A stretch of 64,000 bases of DNA from NCBI GenBank assembly GCA_958296105.1, contig OY282441.1, positions 1,461,800 to 1,525,799 of the forward strand, read 5' to 3'. The notes beneath the pieces were generated by a model. The model made no database searches. It saw only the letters and a list, made by a program, of their open reading frames with translations, and was not told the DNA's origin. Positions 9,488-18,996 of this stretch are shown in pieces. Numbering within the stretch: the stretch's first letter is position 1; each line of letters begins with the position of its first letter. The stretch is from an uncultured Dehalococcoidia bacterium (GTDB taxonomy: Bacteria; Chloroflexota; Dehalococcoidia; Lucifugimonadales; UBA1123). A program made the position numbers and the translations under genes.

Positions 9488-10345
9488 ATGGAAGCCGAGA
9501 TTGCAGCGGACTACGGCGATCACGTGGGCGAAGGCCCGCTCTGGAACACTTTCGACAGCCGTCTCTACTGGGTGGATATTCCCAGGGGGCGCATCTACCG
9601 ATTCGATCCTGAATCGGGTCGGAGCGAGCGATTTTTCGAGGGGAGACCCATCGGCGGGTTCACCATTCAGGCGGATGGCTCGCTGCTGCTGTTCATGGAC
9701 CGCGGATCCATCGGCGTCCTGAAGGATGGCGAGGTCACTTACGTGGTCGACGAGATAGGCGAGGAGCGCGACACTCGCTTCAACGATGTCATAGCCGACC
9801 CCGCCGGAAACGTCTTCTGCGGCACGATGCCCACAGAGACGCGCCGCGCCAAGCTGTACAGGCTCGATAGGGACGGCAGCCTGAGCGTGGCGCTGGACGG
9901 CGTTGGACTCTCGAACGGGCTGGGGTTCACGCCCGACCGCTCACGTATGTACTACACGGACTCTTTCGCGCGGAAGATATATGTGTTCGACTACGATTCG
10001 GACACGGGCGAGATAGCCAACCGGCGCGTGTTCGTGGAGACGCCCGAGGGCGAAGGAATCCCGGACGGAATGACAGTCGACGCGGAAGGCCATGTCTGGT
10101 CGGCGCGCGTGGGCGGATCGGCGCTGTACAGGTACACGCCCGAAGGAGCGCAGGAGCTGGCAGCGCCGCTGCCGGCGAAGAAGGTCTCCAGCGTTGCGTT
10201 TGGCGGGGCAAGGCTGGACGAGATGTTCGTGACGACCATCGGCGGCGACAACAGGGCAGAGGAGGGGCCGGGCGCGGGCGCGCTGTTCAGGCTGCGCCCC
10301 GGCGTGAGGGGTCTTCCCGAATTCCACTCGAGGATAGGTCTCTGA
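9488..10345 (+). CDS. SMP-30/gluconolactonase family protein
   Basis: This 285-residue six-bladed propeller matches the SMP-30/regucalcin/gluconolactonase family. It shows HVGEGPLWN with the metal-binding Glu, TRFNDVIADPAGNVFCGTM, LSNGLGFTPD and IPDGMTVDAEGHVW, in the usual order and at the usual length. Members hydrolyse sugar lactones using one divalent metal. It follows the ThDP enzyme closely and may act with it on a sugar acid, but the substrate is inferred only from family. It converges with the NHL gene, with 6 bases between the stops. Confidence 0.9.
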   Translation: MEAEIAADYGDHVGEGPLWNTFDSRLYWVDIPRGRIYRFDPESGRSERFFEGRPIGGFTIQADGSLLLFMDRGSIGVLKDGEVTYVVDEIGEERDTRFNDVIADPAGNVFCGTMPTETRRAKLYRLDRDGSLSVALDGVGLSNGLGFTPDRSRMYYTDSFARKIYVFDYDSDTGEIANRRVFVETPEGEGIPDGMTVDAEGHVWSARVGGSALYRYTPEGAQELAAPLPAKKVSSVAFGGARLDEMFVTTIGGDNRAEEGPGAGALFRLRPGVRGLPEFHSRIGL

Positions 10346-10351
10346 GCGAGA

Positions 10352-11392
10352 TCAGAACTGAGTGTACAGCGTGGGTGATCTCTGGACTTCGGAGATCTCG
10401 TGCGGTTCGAGCGGGTAGGCTTCCTTCTGGTACACCTGCACGCGGTCTGAGCCGTAGTCTGCTATGTACATGGTCTGCCCGTCCACTCGCACCGACACGG
10501 GCCAGCGAACGCGCTTCTGCGGCTCCAGCGAAGCCATCTCGCGCAGGCGGAGCGCCTTGACGTTCGACTTCATATAGTGGTGCGCCTGCTTCGACAGCGT
10601 GGCGTCTCCTCTGAACAGCTCTACGAAGACGCCGTCAGGCCTGAACAGCTGCACGCGGCTGTTCGCCCAATCCGCCACGTATATGTCGCCATGCTCATCG
10701 ACCGCGACGCCTGACGGTCTGTTGAACTCTCCCTCGCCGTCTCCGGATCTGCCGATCCTAAAGAGGAACTCGCCGTCCGCCGTGAACTTCTGTATGCGGT
10801 CGTTGCGCCAGTCCGCCACGTACACGTCGCCAAGCTCGTCCACGTGGATGCCCCATGGCATGTTCAGCTGCCCGTCTTCGCTGCCGAAGCATCCGAACTG
10901 CATGAGGAACTCGCCGTCCCGCGTGAACTTCTGAATCCTGTGGTTCTGCGTGTCGGAGACGTACACGTTCTCATCCGGGTCGAGCGCTATGCCGCTCTGC
11001 CTGTCGAACTGTCCCTCGCCAGCCCCATGCTCTCCCCACTGCGCCTGAATCTCGCCGCGCTGGTCTATGACCGTTATCCGATTGGATCCTTCGTCTGATA
11101 TCCAAAGGTTTTCGTCGCGGTCCATGACCATGGATATGGGCCAGACGAACTCGCTGTCCACCGAGTGGGAGCCGCCTATCTGCGCTGCGCCGCCGGCGGC
11201 GAGGTTTATCGCGCCGAGGTCCTCGTCGTCCTGCGACAGCCGCCTGATGAACGATATGCCGCCGCGACACAGTATGTTGAGATCGCCTGTCTTCCCAACT
11301 GCCAGATCGACGGGCGTGTTGGTAAGCCGCCTCATTCCGAGAGTGCGATCGTATGTGAACCCGACTCTCAGAAGCGCGTAGGGTCTGCTCAT
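10352..11392 (-). CDS. NHL-repeat beta-propeller protein
   Basis: The product is 346 residues made of NHL repeats with the typical pattern PSGVAVDEHGDIYVADWxNxRVQ(L/K)F, at least five copies between about residues 80 and 330. There is no clear signal peptide. NHL propellers bind partners or ligands, and some are lyases. It is the last gene of a three-gene minus-strand run after DUF1800 and DUF1501, 30 bases behind the latter, suggesting a joint role, perhaps in a secreted or envelope process. A second NHL protein lies at 37926-38957. Confidence 0.85.
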   Translation of the reverse strand: MSRPYALLRVGFTYDRTLGMRRLTNTPVDLAVGKTGDLNILCRGGISFIRRLSQDDEDLGAINLAAGGAAQIGGSHSVDSEFVWPISMVMDRDENLWISDEGSNRITVIDQRGEIQAQWGEHGAGEGQFDRQSGIALDPDENVYVSDTQNHRIQKFTRDGEFLMQFGCFGSEDGQLNMPWGIHVDELGDVYVADWRNDRIQKFTADGEFLFRIGRSGDGEGEFNRPSGVAVDEHGDIYVADWANSRVQLFRPDGVFVELFRGDATLSKQAHHYMKSNVKALRLREMASLEPQKRVRWPVSVRVDGQTMYIADYGSDRVQVYQKEAYPLEPHEISEVQRSPTLYTQF

Positions 11393-11422
11393 CTCTTCAC
11401 CTCGTTCTCCTGCCGGTGGGCG

Positions 11423-12556
11423 CTATCCGCTGATTATCGGGATCTCCTCGAAGCGGCCGCCGACTATCGGCGCCGCCTCCACGCCCATCCAGCGCTCCAG
11501 CAGCGTGGTGTACAGGCCGCGGAAGTCGTAGGTGTGCGCCATGTCTCCGTCCGTTTGCTTGTCGATGTCGAGAGACGGATATTCGGCGTACAGCCCGCCG
11601 TTCACCCTCTCGCCGATCACGAACGAGCCGCCGCCAGCGCCATGATCGCATCCGCTGCCGTTGTCCTTGACGCGCCTGCCGAACTCGGTGAACACGAGCA
11701 TGACTACGTTATCCGCTGCCTCGTGGTCTCTGAGGTCTTGGAAGAAGTCCATGATCGCGCCGGACAGCTCTGTAAGCAGGCGTGGATGGTTGGGGACTTC
11801 GTTGGCGTGGGTGTCGTAGCCGCCGTGCTGGGTGTAGATGATCCTCGTTCCCAGATCGGCAAGGTGTACGCGGGCGGCGTCTCTGAGGCTTCTGGCTATG
11901 GGGTTGCTGGCGTACTCCACGCTGGAAGAGTACGACTCGGGCGCCTTTCTGAGAACGTCCGCGCCCCGCAGAACGTCCATGCCCGTCTGCGCCACGTACT
12001 CCTTGACGAGTCCGGTTCCGACTGCCTGCCCGTACATCTTCTCGAACACGTCCAGCGCCTGCCTGCGCTCGGCTTCGTCGGCGATGCCGCTCATCACGCC
12101 GTAGTTGTCCAGGTCGCCCACTGAGGTTATCGGCACTCCGGGCTTGGCCATGGCGCGCGGCAGTCCGCGCCCTATGTTCACGCACGTCAGCGGGTTCTCC
12201 CTCGCAGGGTCCATCCGAGCGACCGCCTGACCGAGCCAGCCTTCGGTGCCGATCCTGTCTGGCTCGGCGGTGTGCCAGATGTCGGTTCCTCGGAAGTGCG
12301 ACCTGCTGGAGTTGGGATAGCCCACTCCCTGCACTATTGCGACCATGCCCTCGTCGTAAAGCTCTTTGACTGGGGCGAAGCTCGGGTTGAAGCCGATACG
12401 GTCGTCTATGGGCAGGATCTGCTGCTGCGGGATCGCTATGACGGGCCGCGAGTCGTAGTAGATGTCGTTCTGATACGGAACGATGGTGTTCATAAAGTCG
12501 TTTCCGCCGCTGAGCTGGACGACCACAAAGACGGTGGGCTTGTCCATTGCCTCCAT
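11423..12556 (-). CDS. DUF1501 family protein
   Basis: This 377-residue protein has the DUF1501 signature: an N-terminal VVVQLSGGNDFMNTIVPY stretch, QGVGYPNSSRSHFRGTDIWHTAEP, QHGGYDTHANE and LVFTEFGRRVKDNGSG. The family belongs to the alkaline-phosphatase/sulfatase-like fold and is nearly always coded beside DUF1800, as here. The usual Tat signal is absent. The start at 12556 has GGAGG 6 bases upstream. The biochemical function of the family is not established; roles with extracellular polymers have been proposed. Confidence 0.9.
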   Translation of the reverse strand: MEAMDKPTVFVVVQLSGGNDFMNTIVPYQNDIYYDSRPVIAIPQQQILPIDDRIGFNPSFAPVKELYDEGMVAIVQGVGYPNSSRSHFRGTDIWHTAEPDRIGTEGWLGQAVARMDPARENPLTCVNIGRGLPRAMAKPGVPITSVGDLDNYGVMSGIADEAERRQALDVFEKMYGQAVGTGLVKEYVAQTGMDVLRGADVLRKAPESYSSSVEYASNPIARSLRDAARVHLADLGTRIIYTQHGGYDTHANEVPNHPRLLTELSGAIMDFFQDLRDHEAADNVVMLVFTEFGRRVKDNGSGCDHGAGGGSFVIGERVNGGLYAEYPSLDIDKQTDGDMAHTYDFRGLYTTLLERWMGVEAAPIVGGRFEEIPIISG

Positions 12557-12578
12557 TGCGAGCCTCCTACGATTGGCG

Positions 12579-13985
12579 CTAGGCTAACTGATACTCGACT
12601 GACGCCGCTATGAACTGCACCATGCGCGCGATGCGCGCCGCGCTGTCCTCTGTCTGGGCGTCCGTCTCGAAGCGCAGGTCTCCGCCGGCCGCGGCGTAGT
12701 CCACCAGCGCCTCGCGGGTGTGGTCATCCACGCTCATAGGCCCGACGAGGTCGAGCGTCCGATCCACGAACTCGCTCGGCGAGATGGGGGACTTCTCCGA
12801 AGCCAGCCTGTCTACGATGTCTCGAATGCCGGGCAGGGACTGGCTGGACAGCTGGTCGACCGCGAAGTTGACGCGCTCGGCGAGTGTGCCGCAGTCTATC
12901 CACTCGCGGCCCGTGTGCCAGCCCTCGACCGTGGGCGGCGTCATCAGATGCTGCCCCATCAGGCTGGCGGCGGCGGGCGCGCCGTGCAGCGAGGGCTGCG
13001 GGAAGGTGTGGCTGCCTGCCAGCTTGATCGTTCCCGCGACAAGCTCGGCGGGGCTCTTCACCTTCTCGAAGCGCGCGCGCTTGAAGAAATCAGAGTTGAA
13101 CAGGACTCTGAGCATCGAGCGGATATCTGCGCCCGAGTCGAAGTAGGCGTCTGTGAGGACGTCTATCGCCTGCGCGTCCTTCGGAGGAACGTCGTTCCAT
13201 GATGGCACCTGCGGCTCGTCCGCCACGAAGAAGTTGTACAGGTGGCGGGAGACGAACCTCGCGGTGGCGGGCTGCTCGATGATTATGGCGATGATGTCCT
13301 CGCCGCCGAAGCGCCCCGTCTCGCCGAGGAAGGTCTTCACGCCGTCATCGTGGTCTTCCTCCTTATATATGAACTCGGACGGGAAGCGGCCATAGGGGTC
13401 GAGCGGAATCGGCTGAGTGAACGTCCAGCCGGTGAACGCGCGCGATGCCATCTTGATGTCCTGCTCGGTGTAGTTGCCGACCCCCATCGAGAACAGCTCC
13501 AGCAGCTCACGCCCCCAGTTCTCGTTGGGACGGTCGCCGTAGTTCTCGCAGTTGTCCAGCCAGAATATCATGGCTGGGTCTTTGGCGAGGTCGACCAAGA
13601 CGGTTCGCATGTCCGCCATGGCGTTTCTGCGAAACAGGTCTATCTGCGCCTTCGAGGATGGCCCATGCTCGCTCTTTCCCACTGAGGTGGCGAACACGTG
13701 GTGCCAGAACAGCGCCATCTTCTCTTCCAGTGGCCGCTGCGTGTTGACCATGCGGTACACCCAGCGGGTGTTCCACGGCTCGACCGAGTCGGGGTTGTTG
13801 AGTTCGAGCCAGTAGCGAGTTACCACGTCGTCCGCCACTTCGGGGAAGCGCTCCGGGTGAAGCAGGTCTTCCACGATGTCCTCGTAGCTCTTGGCGGCGT
13901 GGGATTCTAGCTCGGCGCGAGTCGCCCCAAACCCCGCGCGACGCATCAGGTGGGCGATCAGTGCCAGGTCCGGTTGCGCTGTCAT
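12579..13985 (-). CDS. DUF1800 family protein
   Basis: The product is 468 residues with the DUF1800 layout: LIAHLMRRAGFGAT at the N-terminus, MALFWHHVFATS, NWGRELLELFSMGVGNYTEQDI, ASRAFTGWTF and a C-terminal PPTVEGWHTGREWI. It is paired 22 bases upstream of DUF1501, the standard arrangement. The start ATG has GAGGAG upstream. No enzymatic activity is established for the family. It heads the three-gene run DUF1800-DUF1501-NHL. Confidence 0.92.
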   Translation of the reverse strand: MTAQPDLALIAHLMRRAGFGATRAELESHAAKSYEDIVEDLLHPERFPEVADDVVTRYWLELNNPDSVEPWNTRWVYRMVNTQRPLEEKMALFWHHVFATSVGKSEHGPSSKAQIDLFRRNAMADMRTVLVDLAKDPAMIFWLDNCENYGDRPNENWGRELLELFSMGVGNYTEQDIKMASRAFTGWTFTQPIPLDPYGRFPSEFIYKEEDHDDGVKTFLGETGRFGGEDIIAIIIEQPATARFVSRHLYNFFVADEPQVPSWNDVPPKDAQAIDVLTDAYFDSGADIRSMLRVLFNSDFFKRARFEKVKSPAELVAGTIKLAGSHTFPQPSLHGAPAAASLMGQHLMTPPTVEGWHTGREWIDCGTLAERVNFAVDQLSSQSLPGIRDIVDRLASEKSPISPSEFVDRTLDLVGPMSVDDHTREALVDYAAAGGDLRFETDAQTEDSAARIARMVQFIAASVEYQLA

Positions 13986-14163
13986 GTTCTTCTCCTCGCT
14001 GCTCCGCGTATGCCGAAGACCAAGCTGGCGAATATTGTACTCGATTTTCCGCCAGAATCACACGCTCAACGGGGATAACATACAGGTATTCATCACGCCA
14101 AGAGACACCGAAAGACTCGCGCCGCCGCTTGCGGGCAGCGGTTCGGTGTTCCAAAATCAGCGG

Positions 14164-14193
14164 TTGATAAGAACGCGCCGATACAGCTAGAAT
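14164..14193 (+). promoter_or_regulatory. Sigma-70-type promoter for tRNA-Trp
   Basis: TTGATA at 14164-14169 and TAGAAT at 14188-14193 are 18 bases apart and end 20 bases before the tRNA. The rest of the gap from 13986 to 14213 shows nothing else I can name. Confidence 0.55.
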
Positions 14194-14213
14194 ATAGATG
14201 CCAGCATCCGCGC

Positions 14214-14290
14214 AGGAGCGTAGCTCAGGCTGGTAGAGCATCGGTCTCCAAAACCGAGGGTCGCGGGTTCGAATCCTGCCGCTCCTGCCA
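14214..14290 (+). tRNA. tRNA-Trp (anticodon CCA)
   Basis: The cloverleaf closes fully. The acceptor stem AGGAGCG pairs with CGCTCCT. The anticodon stem TCGGT/ACCGA encloses loop CTCCAAA with anticodon CCA. The T-arm has GGTTCGAATCC, and the discriminator G is followed by an encoded CCA. Confidence 0.95.
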
Positions 14291-14339
14291 CTTCCACCCC
14301 TCGATGTCAGCGCCCCTCCGCTGCGGTACACTGCGCCAT

Positions 14340-14975
14340 ATGAACACCGCCCCCGCCTATCCGCCCCACTTCTTTCGGCGAGTGGACGAGACCGAAGACA
14401 GGCTCTTCTACTCCGCGCCCCGTCTGGTGGCTCACATAGACGACCGCGCCATAGCCGCCATTGGCCGCTACCTCTCCGAGACGCTCCCCGAGCGCGGCTC
14501 GATCTTGGATCTGATGAGCTCGTGGCGCTCACACCTGCCGGCGGAGGTCTCCAAAGAGCGCGTGATCGGACTCGGACTCAACGAGGTCGAGATGCGCGAG
14601 AACCCGCAGCTTGGCAGCCACATAGTCCACGACCTCAACGCGGATCCGCGCCTTCCCATCCAAGACGAGACCTTCGAGGCTGCCATCGTCACCGTCTCGG
14701 TACAGTACGTGACCAGCCCAGTCGAGGTTTTCTCCGAAGTGCGCCGCACTCTGGCAGTGGGATCGCGCTTCCACGTCATATACTCCAATCGGATGTTTCC
14801 GACGAAAGCGGTGGCGGTGTGGCAAGCGCTGGACGACCGCCGACGTGGACAGCTGATCGCATCTTACTTCTCGGCAAGCGGAGGGTGGGAAGATCTGCGC
14901 GCGGACGACATCAGCCCCGGGCATGGATCCGATCCGGTCTACGTGGTATCCGCTCGCAAGTCTGGTGAAGTATAA
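14340..14975 (+). CDS. Class I SAM-dependent methyltransferase-like protein
   Basis: This 211-residue protein has a Rossmann methyltransferase outline. Motif I is altered (ILDLMSSWRSHLP in place of the glycine loop), followed by VIGLGLNEVEMREN, a motif II HDLNADPRLPIQDETFEAAIVTVSVQYV, and a C-terminal VFSEVRRTLAVGSRFHVIYSN. This variant, with a W-S-H in the SAM loop, is seen in a family of uncharacterised bacterial proteins. I chose ATG 14340 over an in-frame ATG at 14304, which lies close behind the tRNA. The substrate is unknown. Confidence 0.75.
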   Translation: MNTAPAYPPHFFRRVDETEDRLFYSAPRLVAHIDDRAIAAIGRYLSETLPERGSILDLMSSWRSHLPAEVSKERVIGLGLNEVEMRENPQLGSHIVHDLNADPRLPIQDETFEAAIVTVSVQYVTSPVEVFSEVRRTLAVGSRFHVIYSNRMFPTKAVAVWQALDDRRRGQLIASYFSASGGWEDLRADDISPGHGSDPVYVVSARKSGEV

Positions 14976-15031
14976 TGTCTTGTACATTTTTCGAGAAATA
15001 GTCGAATCTTCGCGGTGACGCCCCGCCTGCG

Positions 15032-15904
15032 GTGAACGTCAGGGAGGGCGAGCTGCTTCGGTTGGGAGAGCGCAGAGTGGACAGGATCATCCCGCTCAGA
15101 CGGTTCAGGTCCCTAGTGTACGTGTCAGGCCAGCGCGTCGACGTGGCTAGGGCCGCGCTCTACGTGGCCAAGTCCGAGTATCTCTGGCTGAACGTCGAGC
15201 ATGAGATTTTCACGTTCCAGCGTCTGGCAGGAGAGGTATCCAGCAAGCTAATCGAGGATGACGACCCTCTCTACTGCATGAACACCCTCAGCGAGTATCT
15301 CTTCGACGAACTCGGATTCAAGGGCAACCACGAGAACTACTACGACCCCAAGAACAGCTACCTCAACGATGTGCTGGAGCGGCGTATGGGAATTCCGATC
15401 ACACTTGCCCTCGTATATATGGAGGTGGGCAGGCGGCTGAAGATTCCGCTGGTGGGCATTGGAATGCCGGGCCACTTCCTCGTCCGCCATCGAGACGTGG
15501 AAGACATCTACGTCGATCCCTTCCACGGCGGCATCCTGCTGTCGAGCGACGAGTGCAGGCAGCTTCTGGACGAGCGCGCGGGGGGAGCTTTCCAGTGGGA
15601 GCGTACTCTGCTCGAGCCGGTCAGCAACCGCGAGATGCTGGCGCGCATCATCCGCAACCTGAAAGCCATCTACATGGACCGAGAGGACTACGTCCGCGCG
15701 CTCGATATTGCCAACTTCGCCCTCGCCCTCGACCCAAATTCTGCTCATAACAGGCGTGACCGCGGGATAGCTCACTACCGGCTTGGACACAGCGCCCAAG
15801 CCCTGGACGACCTCGCCTACTACCTCGATCGCGTCCCAAACAACTGGGACAGCGAGGGGCTTCACGCTCTGGTCGCCGAGCTTCGCGCCTTCTTGGACGA
15901 CTGA
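15032..15904 (+). CDS. SirB1-like transglutaminase-fold protein with TPR tail
   Basis: The 290-residue product fits the SirB1/Transglut_core2 family. Residues 30-190 include LSEYLFDELGFKGN, YYDPKNSYLNDVLERRMGIPITLALVY and GMPGHFLVRH, with His where the transglutaminase-like His is expected. The catalytic Cys of true transglutaminases is not obvious. Residues 200-290 form two to three TPR-like helices (DYVRALDIANFALALDPNSA). The start is GTG at 15032. Family members sit near translation genes, and here RsgA follows, but their role is not known. Confidence 0.82.
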   Translation: MNVREGELLRLGERRVDRIIPLRRFRSLVYVSGQRVDVARAALYVAKSEYLWLNVEHEIFTFQRLAGEVSSKLIEDDDPLYCMNTLSEYLFDELGFKGNHENYYDPKNSYLNDVLERRMGIPITLALVYMEVGRRLKIPLVGIGMPGHFLVRHRDVEDIYVDPFHGGILLSSDECRQLLDERAGGAFQWERTLLEPVSNREMLARIIRNLKAIYMDREDYVRALDIANFALALDPNSAHNRRDRGIAHYRLGHSAQALDDLAYYLDRVPNNWDSEGLHALVAELRAFLDD

Positions 15905-15978
15905 ATGGGAAGCCGCAAAGGTACAGTTTTCGAGGAGTGAGGAGACAGGCCGAGGCAGGACAGAAGCAAAAGAGAGCC

Positions 15979-17151
15979 ATGCCCAAGTTCCAGAAGAAGC
16001 GCCAGATTCGCAAAGCGAAGAAGACCCTCCGACGCAGCGGCAGCGTCAAGCGCATCCGCGCCCGCCAGAACGATTGGACAACCGCCGTCGGCTCCGACTG
16101 GGACGATCTGGACTACGAATCGCTAGAGCGAATCATGCCCAGGGACGAGCGCGACAGGCGGCGGCGCATCGAGGAGGCGATCATCGCGTCTCCGCAGGCG
16201 ATGGACAGCGCGCCGGCAGGCGATGCCGCGCCCAGCGCAGTGGGGGGCGAGACTGCGCTGGTTACTGCCGTCGCCGGCATGTCCGCCCGAATAGAGAAGG
16301 ACGGCGTCGAGCGGCAGGCGACCATCCGAGGGCTGCTGACCGAGATCGACGCCGGGTACATCAACCCGGTGGCTGTCGGGGATCAGGCCGTGGTCAGCGA
16401 GGACGGCGCCGGCGCGTGGGCTATCGAGAGCATCCTGCCCCGTCGCACGGTTCTGACGAGACCGGATCCATTCCTCGCGCCGCGCCAGCAGGTCATCGCC
16501 GCCAACGCGGACCAGCTGCTGATCGTCTCGTCATGGCACAGTCCAGACCTCTGGCTGGAGCTGGTGGACCGCTATCTGATCGCCGCCCAGCTGTCGCAGA
16601 TCGAGCCGCTCGTATGCGTCAACAAGGCAGACCTGATAGACGATCCGGCAGGGTACGAAGCCGCCACGCGAGTATATCGGCAGATGGGCCACAAGGTGCT
16701 GCCGACCTCGGCGATTACGGGGCAGGGGGTATCCGATCTGAGGGACGCCCTCGCCGACAGGCTGACCGTGTTGGTTGGTCTGTCCGGCACTGGCAAAAGC
16801 TCCCTGATGTCCGCCGTGCAGCCCGGCTTGGACATTCGGGTGGGCGAGATCAGCGAAGCTCATCGCCAGGGGCGGCACACCACCACGCAGTCTTCGCTGT
16901 ACAGGCTCGACGGCGGCGGGTACGTGGCGGACACGCCCGGCATTCGGGAGTTCGGGCTGTCGGGGCTGACGCTCGGCGAGCTGCCGCTGTACTTCCCGGA
17001 GATAGACGAGCTGGCTGCCGACTGCCGCTTCAGCAACTGCTCCCACGTGCAGGAGCCGGGGTGCGCCGTGGGCGCGGCGGTGGAGCGCGGCGACGTCTCG
17101 GCGCCTCGACTGGCATCGTACCGCGCCATCTTCGACGAGCTGGAGGTGTAG
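15979..17151 (+). CDS. rsgA: Ribosome small-subunit-dependent GTPase A (RsgA)
   Basis: The 390-residue protein has the circularly permuted GTPase order of RsgA: an OB-fold (about 105-165), G4 NKAD near 215, G5 TSAIT near 243, G1 GLSGTGKS near 267, switch RHTTT, and G3 DTPG near 318. A C-terminal zinc site follows with Cys/Cys/His/Cys in CRFSNCSHVQEPGC. RsgA assists late 30S maturation. It is longer than usual because of a basic then acidic N-terminal extension of about 90 residues (starts MPKFQKKRQIRKAKK), perhaps for rRNA contact. I chose ATG 15979; an in-frame ATG lies at 15937. Confidence 0.93.
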   Translation: MPKFQKKRQIRKAKKTLRRSGSVKRIRARQNDWTTAVGSDWDDLDYESLERIMPRDERDRRRRIEEAIIASPQAMDSAPAGDAAPSAVGGETALVTAVAGMSARIEKDGVERQATIRGLLTEIDAGYINPVAVGDQAVVSEDGAGAWAIESILPRRTVLTRPDPFLAPRQQVIAANADQLLIVSSWHSPDLWLELVDRYLIAAQLSQIEPLVCVNKADLIDDPAGYEAATRVYRQMGHKVLPTSAITGQGVSDLRDALADRLTVLVGLSGTGKSSLMSAVQPGLDIRVGEISEAHRQGRHTTTQSSLYRLDGGGYVADTPGIREFGLSGLTLGELPLYFPEIDELAADCRFSNCSHVQEPGCAVGAAVERGDVSAPRLASYRAIFDELEV

Positions 17152-17158
17152 CCGCGCC

Positions 17159-18229
17159 TCACAGTCCGGGCAGCCTTGCCTGCGCGGGCCGCTCTTCGAC
17201 GCTGTCATCGAAGCCCGATACACCCACGCCAACCAGTCGAAACAGCCTGCCGGGGGCTGTCTCCGCCTTCACCAGAGTGTCCGCCGCCGCCGCTATTTCG
17301 TCCGCCGCCTGCACCGGCTCGGCCATCGTGGTCTGGCGGGTGAACGTGGTGAAGTCCGAGAGTCTCAGCTTGACCTTGACTGTCCGCCCGCGCAGGTCGC
17401 GCCGCTCCAGCGAGCGGGACACGTCTCGGCTGAGCCTGCTGACCAGCTCGTGAAGCGCCTCCGCGTCGCCGGTGTCGCGGACGAGTGTCGTCTCCGAGCT
17501 TACGGACTTGGTATCCCGGTCTGTCTGCACGGGGCGGTCGTCCTGACCCATCGCCAAGCGCTTCATGTACGCGCCGTTGCGCCCGAACCTGTCTACGAGC
17601 CAGTCGACTGGACGGGAAGCGAGGTCGCCGACCGTCTGCACGCCCTCGGACTTCAGCCGCTCCTGAGTCTTGGGACCCACTCCCGGCAGCAGTCCGACCG
17701 GAAGGGGGGTGAGGAAAGCCGCCTCGCCGCCGGGCGTGACCACTGTTAGACCGTCCGGCTTCTCCAGATCCGAGGCTATCTTGGAGATCGACTTGCTTGC
17801 GCCCACGCCCACCGAGATGGTCAGCCCCAGCTCGTCTTTCACGCGGCGCTTGAGTCTGCGCGCGATCTCCGGCGCGCCGCCTTCGGCATCCGCTAGGCGC
17901 GTCACGTCCAAGTACGCTTCATCCAGGGACAGCGGCTCCACGAGAGGCGTTATCTCCGTGAACATCTCCATCACGCGGCGGGAAACGTTTCTGTAACGCC
18001 CGAATCGCGGGCTTACCCTCAGCAGACCGGGGCAGCGCTGCATGGCGGTTCGCATCGGCATTGCCGATCTGACGCCGAACTCGCGCGCTTCGTAGGACGC
18101 CGACGCCACGACGCCCCTCACCTGCGCGCTGCCGCCCACGGCAAGCGGCCTGCCGCGCAGCTCCGGATTGTCGAGCTGCTCCACGGATGCGTAGAAGGCA
18201 TCGAAGTCTGCATGAAGGATGTGACGCAT
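17159..18229 (-). CDS. dinB: DNA polymerase IV (Y family)
   Basis: The 356-residue product is a standard DinB: N-terminal HILHADFDAFYASVEQ with the first catalytic Asp, SYEAREFGVRSAMP steric-gate region, SLDEAYLDVT with the catalytic Asp-Glu, a helix-hairpin-helix (LLPGVGPKTQERL) and a little-finger domain. It carries out error-prone bypass synthesis. The C-terminus ends soon after the little finger and I see no clear beta-clamp-binding peptide. The start at 18229 puts the family motif at residue 2; an in-frame ATG lies 6 codons upstream. Confidence 0.95.
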   Translation of the reverse strand: MRHILHADFDAFYASVEQLDNPELRGRPLAVGGSAQVRGVVASASYEAREFGVRSAMPMRTAMQRCPGLLRVSPRFGRYRNVSRRVMEMFTEITPLVEPLSLDEAYLDVTRLADAEGGAPEIARRLKRRVKDELGLTISVGVGASKSISKIASDLEKPDGLTVVTPGGEAAFLTPLPVGLLPGVGPKTQERLKSEGVQTVGDLASRPVDWLVDRFGRNGAYMKRLAMGQDDRPVQTDRDTKSVSSETTLVRDTGDAEALHELVSRLSRDVSRSLERRDLRGRTVKVKLRLSDFTTFTRQTTMAEPVQAADEIAAAADTLVKAETAPGRLFRLVGVGVSGFDDSVEERPAQARLPGL

Positions 18230-18393
18230 AGCCCAATCATACCGCATCTAGCGACGGAAGGGAACATATGTGCCGACGCAGAGATGGTTCGGTTCGGGTT
18301 TGCGTATCTAGGCTGTGCAAAGTGCGGCGGTTGCAGCAGCCCAGCGCATTTCTAGCGACGCAGTTGTAGACGTCAATCGGATTGACTATACGG

Positions 18394-18996
18394 CTATGCA
18401 ATGACGTCGTAGATGCGCTCGCTGATCTGTTCTATGAAGTCGACCGAGTCAACCACCATTTGCCGGTCTATGGGCCAAAGATCTTCGTGGGGTGATGGAT
18501 TGCTATCGGCTTCGTGCGCAATCTGATTTCTTCTGTCTATAATGCTGCCTAGATACTCTCTAACTTCTTGAGGAGGCATGTTCATACGCCTTCCTACGTC
18601 ATCCCAGAGTGGAACATCCGATACCAATCGAACGGCTTCAGATATCCTGGCAGGAGATTGGAAACTTCTGCGCGCATTGCGAGTCCTGATTTGATCATCC
18701 AGCCATCGTTCCCCGCCACTCTCGGATATTCCGTTCAATACACTAATGAGAGATACTTGGAATCGTAGAAACGCTGGTGTGCGGATCCGATTGCCTCTGT
18801 AAGCGTCGAGCATACCAAGCCGCACCGCCTCGTGTACGAACTGATCCAGTGCGCTGACTGCCAGAACGAGCTCGGCCCTCAAAATGTCGGACAGATCCAA
18901 AGCATCCGTGGTCTGTGAATCCAGCGCGTCCACTATGGCGCCCAGGTTGCGGACTCGGTTTAGGTTCTCGCGGAATTGATTAATCGCTTCCTGCAT
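18394..18996 (-). CDS. HEPN-domain protein paired with a ParA-type ATPase
   Basis: This all-alpha 200-residue protein shows the HEPN ribonuclease motif R-N-x3-H (RNQIAH, residues 156-161) in its last third, and an N-terminal AELVLAVSALDQFVHEAVR helix typical of the RiboL-PSP/MAE_28990 type HEPN families. HEPN proteins are often RNases in toxin-antitoxin and abortive infection systems. The start overlaps the end of the upstream ParA gene by 17 bases, so the pair is co-translated. Whether the motif is catalytic here is inference. The gap to dinB (18230-18393) holds nothing I recognise. Confidence 0.78.
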   Translation of the reverse strand: MQEAINQFRENLNRVRNLGAIVDALDSQTTDALDLSDILRAELVLAVSALDQFVHEAVRLGMLDAYRGNRIRTPAFLRFQVSLISVLNGISESGGERWLDDQIRTRNARRSFQSPARISEAVRLVSDVPLWDDVGRRMNMPPQEVREYLGSIIDRRNQIAHEADSNPSPHEDLWPIDRQMVVDSVDFIEQISERIYDVIA